A stretch of DNA of 64,000 bases from contig NC_092675.1 in NCBI RefSeq assembly GCF_964355755.1, forward strand, positions 12,539,312-12,603,311. The letters run 5' to 3'. This stretch comes from Antedon mediterranea (taxonomy: Eukaryota; Echinodermata; Crinoidea; Comatulida; Antedonidae). Position 1 is the first letter of the stretch. The number at the start of each line of letters is the position of its first letter. Under the pieces are notes generated by a model, which was given only the letters and a program-made list of their open reading frames with translations, was not told the origin of the DNA and did no database searches. The translations under genes were made by a program, and so were the position numbers. This document shows, one piece after another, positions 13,650-24,594 of this stretch.

Positions 13650-14029
13650 TAAAATCACATTATAAATCGTTTTAGACCATTTTGAGCATTTGGATAAAAC
13701 TTTTTCACACAAAACACCAAAGTGCTTAGAATAGCTTTAAATCGCATTTGGAGACGTTTTAGACCATTTTGTGATTTTTGAAAAAACTTGTTAACATAAA
13801 AACACCAAAGTGCTTAGAATAGCTTCAAATCGCATTTGGAGACGTTTTAGACCATTTTGTGATTTTCGAAAAAACTTTTTAACATAAAAACATCAAAGTG
13901 TACAGAATAGCTTCAAATCGCATTTGGAGACGTTTTAGACCAATTTGTGATTTTCGAAAAAACTTATTAACATAAAAATACCAAAGTGTTTAGAATAGCT
14001 TAAAATCCATTTGGAGACGTTTTAGACCA

Positions 14030-15915
14030 TTTTGTGATTTTCGAAAAAACTTGTTAACATAAAAACACCAAAGTGCTTAGAATAGCTTCAAATCGCATTT
14101 GGAGACGTTTTAGACCATTTTGTGCATTTCGATGAAACTTGGTTACACAAAAACATCAAAGTGTATATAATCACATTATAAACCGTTTTAGACCATTGTG
14201 AGCATTTTGATAACACTTTTCACACAAAAACATCAAAGAGCACAAAATAGCTTAATATCGTATTTAAAAACGTTTTAGACCATTTTGAGCATTTCGACAA
14301 AACTTTTTCACACAAAACACCAAAGTGCTTAGTATAATTTCTAATCGCATTTGGAGACGTTTTAGACCAATTTGTGCATTTCGATGAAACTTCGTTACAC
14401 AAAAACTTCAAAGTGCTTAAAATCACATTATAAACCGTTTTAGACCATTTTGAGCATTTCGATAACACTTTTTCACACAAAACACCAAAGTGCTTAGAAT
14501 AGCTTCAAATCGCATTTGGAAACGTTTTAGACCATTTTGTGATTTTCGAAAAAACTTGTTAACATAAAAACACCAAAGTGATTATAATAGCTTCAAATCG
14601 CATTTGGAGATGTTTTAGACCATTTTGTGATTTTCGAAAAAACTTGTTAACATAAAGACACCAAAGTGCTTAGAATAGCTTCAAATCGCATTTGGAGACG
14701 TTTTAGACCAATTTGTGATTTTCGAAAAAAATTGTCAACATAAAAACACCAAAGTGTTTAGAATAGCTTCAAATCGCATTTGGAGACGTTTTAGACCAAT
14801 TTGTGATTTTCGCAAAAACTTATCAACATAAAAACACCAAAGGGTTTAGAATAGCTTCAAATCGCATTTGGAGACGTTTTAGACCATTTTGTGATTTTCG
14901 AAAAAACTTGTTAACATAAAAACACCAAAGTGCTTAGAATAGCTTCAAATCGCATTTAGAGACGTTTTAGACCATTTTGTGATTTTCGATGAAACTTGGT
15001 TACACAAAAACATCAAAGTGCTTAAAATCACATTATAAACCGTTTTAGACCATTGTGAGCATTTCGATAACACTTTTCACACAAAAACATCAAAGAGCAC
15101 AAAATAGCTTAATATCGTATTTAAAAACGTTTTAGACCATTTTGAGCATTTCGACAAAACTTTTTCACACAAAACACCAAAGTGCTTAGAATAGCTTCAA
15201 ATCGCATTTGGAGACGTTTTAGACCATTTTGTGATTTTCGAAAAAACTTGTTAACATAAAAACACCAAAGTGCTTAGAATAGCTTCAAATCGCATTTGGA
15301 GACGTTTTAGACCATTTTGTGCATTTCGATGAAACTTGGTTACACAAAAACATCAAAGTGCTTAAAATCACATTATAAACCGTTTTAGACCATTTTGAGC
15401 ATTTCGATAACACTTTTCACACAAAAACATCAAAGAGCACAAAATAGCTTAATATCGTATTTAAAAACGTTTTAGACCATTTTGAGCATTTCGACAAAAC
15501 TTTTTCACACAAAACACCAAAGTTCTTAGAATAGCTTCAAATCGCATTTGGAGACGTTTTAGACCATTTTGTGATTTTCGAAAAAACTTGTTAACATAAA
15601 AACACCAAAGTGCTTAGAATAGCTTCAAATCGTATTTGGAGACGTTTTAGACCATTTTGTGATTTTCGGAAAAACTTGTTAACATAAAAACACCAAAGTG
15701 CTTAGAATAGCTTCAAATCGCATTTGGAGACGTTTTAGACCATTTTGTGCATTTCGATGAAACTTGGTTACACAAAAACATCAAAGTGCCTAAAATCACA
15801 TTATAAACCGTTTTAGACCATTTTGAGCATTTCGATAACACTTTTCACACAAAAACATCAAAGAGCACAAAATAGCTTAATATCGTATTTAAAAACGTTT
15901 TAGACCATTTTGAGC
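14030..15915 (+). repeat. Higher-order block, copy 4
   Basis: Offset 12875 from copy 1 and 8535 from copy 3. It carries the full diagnostic word set, including the AATTTCTAATCGC and CTTCGTTACAC variants. The left end lies next to a one-base-short A monomer (AAAATCCATTTGG near 14002). Confidence 0.82.
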
Positions 15916-16679
15916 ATTTCGACAAAACTTTTTCAGACAAAACACCAAAGTGCTTAGAATAGCTTCAAATCGCATTTGGAGACGTTTTAGACCATTTTGT
16001 GATTTTCGAAAAAACTTGTTAACATAAAAACACCAAAGTGCTTAGAATAGCTTCAAATCGCATTTGGAGACGTTTTAGACCATTTTGTGACTTTGGAAAA
16101 AAATTGTTAACATAAAAACACCAAAGTTCTTAGAATCACATTATAAAACCATTTTAGACCATTTTGAGCATTTCGATAACACTTTTCACACAAAAACATC
16201 AAAGAGCACAAAACAGCTTAATATCCTATTTAAAAATGTTTTAGACCATTTTGAGCATTTAGACAAAACTTTTTCACACCAAAGTGCTTAGAATAGCTTC
16301 AAATCGCATTTGGAGACGTTTTAGACCATTTTGTGATTTTCGAAAAAACTTGTTAACATAAAAACACCAAAGTGCTTAGAATAGCTTCAAATCGCATTTG
16401 GAGACATTTTAGACCAATTTGTGATTTTCGAAAAAACTTGTTAACATAAAAACACCAAAGTGCTTAGAATAGCTCCAAATCGTATTTGGAGACGTTTTAG
16501 ACCATTTTGTGATTTTCGAAAAAATTTGTTAACATAAAAACACCAAAGTGCTTAGAATAGCTTCAAATCGTATTTGGAGACGTTTTAGACCATTTTGTGA
16601 TTTTCGAAAAAACTTGTTAACATAAAAACACCAAAGTTCTTAGAATAGCTTCAAATCGCATTTGGAGACGTTTTAGACC

Positions 16680-17510
16680 ATTTTGTGCATTTCGATGAAA
16701 CTTGGTTACACAAAAACATCAAAGTGCTTAAAATCACATTATAAACCGTTTTAGACCATTGTGAGCATTTCGATAACACTTTTCACACAAAAACATCAAA
16801 GAGCACAAAATAGCTTAATATCGTATTTAAAAACGTTTTAGACCATTTTGAGCATTTCGACAAAACTTTTTCACACAAAACACCAAAGTGCTTAGAATAA
16901 TTTCTAATCGCATTTGGAGACGTTTTAGACCAATTGGTGCATTTCGATGAAACTTCGTTACACAAAAACTTCAAAGTGCTTAAAATCACATTATAAACCG
17001 TTTTAGACCATTTTGAGCATTTCGATAACACTTTTTCACACAAAACACCAAAGTGCTTAGAATAGCTTCAAATCGCATTTGGAAACGTTTTAGACCATTT
17101 TGTGATTTTCGAAAAAACTTGTTAACATAAAAACACCAAAGTGATTATAATAGCTTCAAATCGCATTTGGAGATGTTTTAGACCATTTTGTGATTTTCAA
17201 AAAAAACTTGTTAACATAAAGACACCAAAGTGCTTAGAATAGCTTCAAATCGCATTTGGAGACGTTTTAGACCAATTTGTGATTTTCGAAAAAAATTGTC
17301 AACATAAAAACACCAAAGTGTTTAGAATAGCTTCAAATCGCATTTGGAGACGTTTTAGACCAATTTGTGATTTTCGCAAAAACTTATCAACATAAAAACA
17401 CCAAAGGGTTTAGAATAGCTTCAAATCGCATTTGGAGACGTTTTAGACCATTTTGTGATTTTCAAAAAAACTTGTTAACATAAAAACACCAAAGTGCTTA
17501 GAATAGCTTC
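16680..17510 (+). repeat. Higher-order block, copy 5 (partial)
   Basis: Core of the same block at offset 11098 from copy 3, again with AATTTCTAATCGC (near 16900), AAAGACACC and CAAAGGGTTTAG. It departs on the right where a CGTATTTGGAGACG monomer and a GAGATTTTCG monomer follow. Confidence 0.8.
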
Positions 17511-20500
17511 AAATCGTATTTGGAGACGTTTTAGACCATTTTGAGATTTTCGAAAAAACTTGGTTACACAAAAACATCAAAGTGCTTAAAATCACATTAT
17601 AAACCGTTTTAGACCATTTTGAGCATTTCGATAACACTTTTCACACAAAAACATCAAAGAGCACAAAATAGCTTAATATCGTATTTAAAAACGTTTTAGA
17701 CCATTTTGAGCATTTCGACAAAACTTTTTCACAGAAAACACCAAAGTGCTTAAAATAGCTTCAAATCGCATTTGGAGACGTTTTAGACCAATTTGTGCAT
17801 TTCGATGAAACTTGGTTACACAAAAACATCAAAGTGCTTAAAATCACATTATAAACAGTTTTAGACCATTTTGAGCATTTCGATAACACTTTTCACACAA
17901 AAATATCAAAGAGCACAAATTAGCTTAATATCGTATTTAAAAACGTTTTAGACCATTTTGAGCATTTCGACAAAACTTTTTCAAACAAAACACCAAAGTG
18001 CTTAGAATAGCTTCAAATCGCATTTGGAGACGTTTTAGACCATTTTGTGATTTTCGAAAAAACTTGTTAACATAAAAACACTAAAGTGCTTAGAATAGCT
18101 TCAAATCGCATTTGGAGACGTTTTAGACCATTTTGTGATTTTCGAAAAAACTTAACATAAAAACACCAAAGTGCTTAGAATAGCTTAAAATCGTATTTGG
18201 AGACGTCTTAGACCATTTTGTGATTTTCGAAAAAACTTGGTTACACAAAAACATCAAAGTGCTTAAAATCACATTATAAACCATTTTAGACCATTTTGAG
18301 CATTTCTATAACACTTTTCACACAAAAACATCAAAGAGCACAAAATAGCTTAATATCGTATTTAAAAACGTTTTAGACCATTTTGAGCATTTCGACAAAA
18401 CTTTTTCACACAAAACACCAAAGTGCTTAGAATAGCTTCAAATCGCATTTGGAGACGTTTTAGACCATTTTGTGATTTTCGAAAAAACTTGTTAACATAA
18501 AAACACCAAAGTGCTTAGAATAGCTTCAAATCGCAATTGGAGACGTTTTAGACCATTTTAGTGATTTTCGAAAAAAATTGGTTACACAAAAACATGAAAT
18601 TGCTTAAAATCACATTATAAACCGTTTTAGACCCTTTTGAGCATTTCGATAACACTTTTCACACAAAAACATCAAAGAGCACAAAATAGCTTAATATCGT
18701 ATTTAAAAACGTTTTAGACCATTTTGAGCATTTCGACAAAACTTGTTAACATAAAAACACCAAAGTGCTTAGAATAGCTTCAAATCGCATTTGGAGACGG
18801 TTTAGACCGTTTTGTGATTTTCGAAAAAAATTTTTAACATAAAAACACCAAAGTGCTTAGAATCACATTATAAACCGTTTTAGACCATTTTGAGCATTTC
18901 GATAACAATTTACACACAAAAACATCAAAGAGCACAAAATAGCTTAATATCGTATTTAAAAATGTTTTAGACCATTTTGAGCATTTAGACAAAACTTTTT
19001 CACACAAAACACCAAAGTGCTTAGAATAGCTTCAAATCGTTTTTGGAGACGTTTTAGACCATTTTGAGATTTTCGAAAAAACTTGGTTACACAAAAACAT
19101 CAAAGTGCTTAAAATCACATTATAAACCGTTTTAGACCATTTTGAGCATTTCGATAACACTTTTCACACAAAAACATCAAAGAGCACAAAATAGCTTAAT
19201 ATCGTATTTAAAAACGTTTTAGACCATTTTGAGCATTTCGACAAAACTTGTTAACATAAAAACACCAAAGTGCTTAGAATAGCTTCAAATCGCATTTGGA
19301 GACGTTTTAGACCGTTTTGTAATTTTCGAAAAAAATTGTTAACATAAAAACACCAAAGTGCTTAGAATCACATTATAAACCGTTTTAGACCATTTTGAGC
19401 ATTTCGATAACAATTTTCACACAAAAACATCAAAGAGCACAAAATAGCTTAATATCGTATTTAAAAATGTTTTAGACCATTTTGAGCATTTAGACAAAAC
19501 TTTTTCACACAAAACACCAAAGTGCTTAGAATAGCTTCAAATCGTTTTTGGAGACGTTTTAGACCATTTTGATATTTTCGAAAAAACTTGGTTACACAAA
19601 AACATCAAAGTGCTTAAAATCACATTATAAACCGTTTTAGACCATTTTGAGCATTTCGATAACACTTTTCACACAAAAACATCAAAGAGCACAAAATAGC
19701 TTAATATTGTATTTAAAAACGTTTTAGACCATTTTGAGCATTTCGACAAAACTTTTTCACACAAAACACCAAAGTGCTTAGAATAGCTTCAAATCGCATT
19801 TGGAGACGTTTTAGACCAATTTGTGCATTTCGATGAAACTTGGTTACACAAAAACATCAAAGTGCTTAAAATCACATTATAAATCGTTTTAGACCATTTT
19901 GAGCATTTCGATAACACTTTTCACACAAAAACATCAAAGAGCACAAAATAGCTTAATATCGTATTTAAAAACGTTTTAGACCATTTTGAGCATTTCGACA
20001 AAACTTTTTCACACAAAACACCAAAGTGCTTAGAATAGCTTCAAATCGCATTTGGAGACGTTTTAGACCATTTTCTGATTTTCGAAAAAACTTGTTAACA
20101 TAAAAACACCAAAGTGCTTAGAATAGCTTCAAATCGTATTTGGAGACGTTTTAGACCATTTTGTGATTTTCGAAAAAACTTGTTAACATAAAAACACCAA
20201 AGTGCTTAGAATAGCTTCAAATCGCATTTGAAGACATTTTAGACCAATTTGTGATTTTCGAAAAAACTTGTCAACATAAAAACACCAAAGTGTTTAGAAT
20301 AGCTTCAAATCGCATTTGGAGACGTTTTAGACCAATTTGTGATTTTCGAAAAAACTTATCAACATAAAAACACCAAAGGGTTTAGAATAGCTTCAAATCG
20401 CATTTGGAGACGTTTTAGACCATTTTGTGATTTTCGAAAAAACTTGTTAACATAAAAACACGAAAGTGCTTAGAATAGCTTCAAATTGCATTTGGAAACG

Positions 20501-22139
20501 TTTTAGACCATTTTGTGATTTTCGAAAAAACTTGTTGACATAAAAACACGAAAGTGCTTAGAATAGCTTCAAATCGCAGTTGGAAACGTTTTAGACCATT
20601 TTGTGATTTTCGAAAAAAATTGTTAACATAAAAACACCAAAGTGCTTAGAATCACATTATAAACCGTTTTAGACCATTTTGAGCATTTCGATAACAATTT
20701 TCACACAAAAACATCAAAGAGCACAAAATAGCTTAATATCGTATTTAAAAATGTTTTAGACCATTTTGAGCATTTAGAAAAAACTTTTTCACACAAAACA
20801 CCAAAGTGCTTAGAATAGCTTCAAATCGTATTTGGAGACGTTTTAGACCATTTTGAGATTTTCGAAAAAACTTGTTAACATAAAAACACCAAAGTGCTTA
20901 GAATAGCGCCAAATCGCATTTGGAGACGTTTTAGACCATTTTGTGATTTTCAAAAAAACTTGTTAACATAAAAACACCAAAGTGCTTAGAATAGCTTCAA
21001 ATCGCATTTGGAGACGTTTTAGACCATTTTGTGCATTTCGATGAAACTTGGTTACACAAAAACATCAAAGTGCTTAAAATCACATTATAAATCGTTTTAG
21101 ACCATTTTGAGCATTTAGATAAAACTTTTTCACACAAAACACCAAAGTGCTTAGAATAGCTTCAAATCGCATTTGGAGACGTTTTAGACCATTTTGTGAT
21201 TTTTGAAAAAACTTGTTAACATAAAAACACCAAAGTGCTTAGAATAGCTTCAAATCGCATTTGGAGACGTTTTAGACCATTTTGTGATTTTCGAAAAAAC
21301 TTTTTAACATAAAAACATCAAAGTGTACAGAATAGCTTCAAATCGCATTTGGAGACGTTTTAGACCAATTTGTGATTTTCGAAAAAACTTATTAACATAA
21401 AAATACCAAAGTGTTTAGAATAGCTTAAATTCGCATTTGGAGACGTTTTAGACCATTTTGTGATTTTCGAAAAAACTTGTTAACATAAAAACACCAAAGT
21501 GCTTAGAATAGCTTTAAATCGCATTTGGAGACGTTTTAGACCATTTTGTGATTTTTGAAAAAACTTGTTAACATAAAAACACCAAAGTGCTTAGAATAAC
21601 TTCAAATCGTATTTGGAGACGTTTTAGACCATTTTGTGATTTTCGAAAAAACTTGTTAACATAAAAACACCAAAGTGCTTAGAATAGCTTCAAATCGCAT
21701 TTGGAGACGTTTTAGACCATTTTGTGCATTTCGATGAAACTTGGTTACACAAAAACATCAAAGTGCTTAAAATCAAATTATAAACCATTTTAGACCATTT
21801 TGAGCATTTCGATAACACTTTTCACACAAAAACATCAAAGAGCACAAAATAGCTTAATATCGTATTTAAAAACGTTTTAGACCATTTTGAGCATTTCGAC
21901 AAAACTTTTTCACACAAAACACCAAAGTGCTTAGAATAGCTTCAAATCGCATTTGGAGACGTTTTAGACCAATTTGTGCATTTCAATGAAACTTGGTTAC
22001 ACAAAAACATCAAAGTGCTTAAAATCACATTATAAACCGTTTTAGACCATTTTGAGCATTTCGATAACACTTTTCACACAAAAACATCAAAGAGCACAAA
22101 ATAGCTTAATATCGTATTTAAAAACGTTTTAGACCATTT

Positions 22140-23330
22140 TGAGCATTTAGACAAAACTTTTTCACACAAAACACCAAAGTGCTTAGAATAGCTTCAAATC
22201 GCATTTGGAGACGTTTTAGACCATTTTGTGCATTTCGATGAAACTTGGTTACACAAAAACATCAAAGTGCTTAAAATCACATTATAAATCGTTTTAGACC
22301 ATTTTGAGCATTTCGACAAAACTTTTTCACACAAAATACCAAAGTGCTTAGAATAGCTTCAAATCGCATTTGGAGACGTTTTAGACCATTTTGTGATTTT
22401 CGAAAAAACCTTTTAACATAAAAACACCAAAGTGCTTAGAATAGCTTCAAATCACATTTGGAGACGTTTTAGACCATTTTGTGATTTTCGAAAAAACTTG
22501 TTAACATAAAAACACGAAAGTGCTTAGAATAGCTTCAAATCGCATTTGGAAACGTTTTAGACCATTTTGTGATTTTCGAAAAAAATTGTTAACATAAAAA
22601 CACCAAAGTGCTTAGAATCACATTATAAACCGTTTTAGACCATTTTGAGCATTTCGATAACAATTTTCACACAAAAACATCAAAGAGCACAAAATAGCTT
22701 AATATCGTATTTAAAAATGTTTTAGACCATTTTGAGCATTTAGATAAAACTTTTTCACACAAAACACCAAAGTGCTTAGAATAGCTTCAAATCGCATTTG
22801 GAGACGTTTTAGACCATTTTGTGATTTTTGAAAAAACTTGTTAACATAAAAACACTAAAGTGCTTAGAATAGCTTCAAATCACATTTGGAGACGTTTTAG
22901 ACCATTTTGTGATTTTCGAAAAAACTTGTTAACATAAAAACACGAAAGTGCTTAGAATAGCTTCAAATCGCATTTGGAAACGTTTTAGACCATTTAGTGA
23001 TTTTCGAAAAAAACTTGTTAACATAAAAACACGAAAGTGCTTAGAATAGCTTCAAATCGCATTTGGAAACGTTTTAGACCATTTTGTGATTTTCGAAAAA
23101 AATTGTTAACATAAAAACACCAAAGTGTTTAGAATAGCTTCAAATCGCATTTGGAGACGTTTTAGACCAATTTGTGATTTTCGAAAAAACTTATCAACAT
23201 AAAAACACCAAAGGGTTTAGAATAGCTTCAAATCGCATTTGGAGACGTTTTAGACCATTTTGTGATTTTCGAAAAAACTTGTTAACATAAAAACACGAAA
23301 GTGCTTAGAATAGCTTCAAATCGCATTTGG
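22140..23330 (+). repeat. Satellite segment paralogous to 34.4-35.6 kb
   Basis: Matches 34433-35620 at an offset of about 12293 bp. Shared rare words include CACAAAATACC and CGAAAAAACCTTTTAAC. This copy ends in the monomer that received the LINE; the other copy continues through the same word uninterrupted, so it preserves an unoccupied version of the locus. Confidence 0.85.
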
Positions 23331-23505
23331 TGTCGAGAAGCGATGCGAGTAAGACGTGTCGAATAATCGCTCCTGGAAATCAAACATTTCACGTGTCACA
23401 CCAGCTGAATGCATTGTTACACATAGTCGCAACCTACGTTTACTATTGTTCATTTACCTCAAGGAATTTTGTTTACTCGATTTCAGTGTTTTATTTGCCC
23501 GCAAC
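23331..23505 (+). promoter_or_regulatory. LINE 5' UTR and presumed internal promoter
   Basis: Non-coding leader from the satellite junction to the first well-placed ATG. It is visibly richer in CpG than the satellite (GTCGAG, GCGATGCGAG, GACGTGTCG, AATCGC). Full-length LINEs of this kind usually carry an internal promoter here, but no specific motif was recognised. Longer frames in this region rely on GTG or TTG as start codons and are not credible in a eukaryote. Confidence 0.55.
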
Positions 23506-24330
23506 ATGGGCGGTGGTAAGCCAAAAGGAGGACAGAGGGACGATTCGCCTGCAGCCAGGCCACGTCGTAACCAAAAAGAGGCTGAAGGAAAAGGCATCCC
23601 TTGCCTTAATGATAAATTAGATAAGTCCAATTGCGACATAGACTCTAAGGAAATCGCTGGCATTATCCAATCTGAATTGAAACTCTTATTTGATGGCAAA
23701 TCGGACATATTGGATAACTTAGCGAAACAAATAACATCGATGATCAAGGACCAACTGGCTGAGCATATTATGCAAATTGTTAGTAAAGCCACTATGGATG
23801 CTCTTAGATTTGAACTTGACGAGTCGAATGATCGCATGAAGAAAATGGAACAGGAAATCGAGGACATTAGGGAATCACTGGATGAAAGTGAACAATATTC
23901 CAGGAGGAACTGTTTGGTGATACACGGACTGGAGGAGAAAGTAGGTGAGAATACCGATAATATTGTTACACAATTATTTAGTTCTAAGATGAACCTTACG
24001 GTGAATCATAATGACATTGATAGGAGTCACAGACTAGGCCCCAAGAAACCAAGTAACGGCAAGCCCCGGGGAGTTATTGTGAAGTTTGCTCAATACAATA
24101 AAAGAAATGAAGTTTATAAAGCAAAAAGAAAACTGAAAGGTACCGATACCTTTATACACGAGAACCTAACAATGAAAAGGATGAAATTGTTAAGAACCAT
24201 CAAAACCCAGCATAATTCCGCCTTGACCGCAGTCTGGACCCAAGATGGACGCATACATGTACTAACTAAGAATAATAAGAAGATTATCGTAACAAAATTT
24301 TCCGATCTCAACAAACTGCATTCCACCTAA
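23506..24330 (+). CDS. LINE ORF1 protein: coiled-coil, RRM-like RNA-binding chaperone
   Basis: A 274-residue protein starting at ATG 23506, which has A at -3 and G at +4, a strong context. The frame stays open upstream, but only to a GTG. The N-terminus is glycine-rich and basic (MGGGKPKGG...RPRRNQKE). Residues about 48-130 are heptad-like and probably form a coiled coil (SELKLLFD, LDESNDRMKKMEQEIEDIRE). Residues 128-140 hold the family signature SEQYSRRNCLVIHG, the start of an RRM-like domain, followed by DRSHRLG (172-178) and PRGVIVKF (188-195). The end is a small basic domain. This layout matches L1-type ORF1 proteins, which trimerise, bind the element's RNA and act as nucleic-acid chaperones in the ribonucleoprotein particle. 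No zinc knuckle is seen. The frame shows no stop or frameshift. Confidence 0.88.
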   Translation: MGGGKPKGGQRDDSPAARPRRNQKEAEGKGIPCLNDKLDKSNCDIDSKEIAGIIQSELKLLFDGKSDILDNLAKQITSMIKDQLAEHIMQIVSKATMDALRFELDESNDRMKKMEQEIEDIRESLDESEQYSRRNCLVIHGLEEKVGENTDNIVTQLFSSKMNLTVNHNDIDRSHRLGPKKPSNGKPRGVIVKFAQYNKRNEVYKAKRKLKGTDTFIHENLTMKRMKLLRTIKTQHNSALTAVWTQDGRIHVLTKNNKKIIVTKFSDLNKLHST

Positions 24331-24594
24331 TTTACCGTGTGGTAGTACATTAAATGTGAAATTTTGAGATTTCTTGTTTTTGCCCTGAAACCAGAATTTT
24401 AACTATTGTATACATTATAGACTGCATTAACTGTTTGGTGTGTGTGCTTTATTGTGATTCTTTTTATTGTAAATTGTGTTTTTTTTTATTATTGTATTGC
24501 TAACCTGCCGGTTTTTAGTCATTTATTTGAACGCCATTTTGCTTAACAGCTTTGGTGAATTGATTATATTTTGTTCTTTTTCCAATACTACTTT
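24331..24594 (+). other. LINE spacer between ORF1 and ORF2
   Basis: A 264 bp AT-rich gap with a T-rich run near 24480. No open frame of note was seen. The spacer means ORF2 must be translated by reinitiation or an internal entry, since the frames neither overlap nor touch. Confidence 0.6.

Larger units (their letters stand above)
1..23330. repeat. Satellite array, block I
   Basis: Uninterrupted tandem array of 78-88 bp monomers, running off the left edge of the window. Every monomer begins with the core GTTTTAGACCATTTTG or a one- or two-base variant, and four types (A, B, C, D) alternate as B-C-D followed by one to several A monomers. The block contains no gene. Copies differ mostly by single bases, many at CpG positions, and whole groups of monomers recur at distances of about 1.6, 2.7, 4.3, 8.5, 11.1 and 12.4-12.9 kb. 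It ends in mid-monomer at the word CATTTGG, where the LINE is inserted. A centromeric or pericentromeric location would fit such an array but nothing in the sequence proves it. Confidence 0.97.

Noticed and set aside
1345-17043. 86-codon minus-strand frames at 1345, 4066, 5685, 14220 and 16783, and 64-68-codon relatives elsewhere, as genes
   Set aside because: They are made of satellite monomers read in frame; they vanish wherever an 88 bp A monomer enters, start and stop at monomer words and have no known domain.
1-23330. CRISPR-like array of repeats
   Set aside because: Units are contiguous 78-88 bp monomers with no unique spacers, and the context is eukaryotic.
23356-23505. Upstream extension of ORF1 by 50 codons
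   Set aside because: It begins at GTG; the ATG at 23506 has a strong context and the glycine-rich basic start expected of such proteins.
23327-23620. 97-codon frame overlapping the LINE 5' end
   Set aside because: Needs a TTG start in satellite sequence, overlaps ORF1 in another frame and has no recognisable domain.
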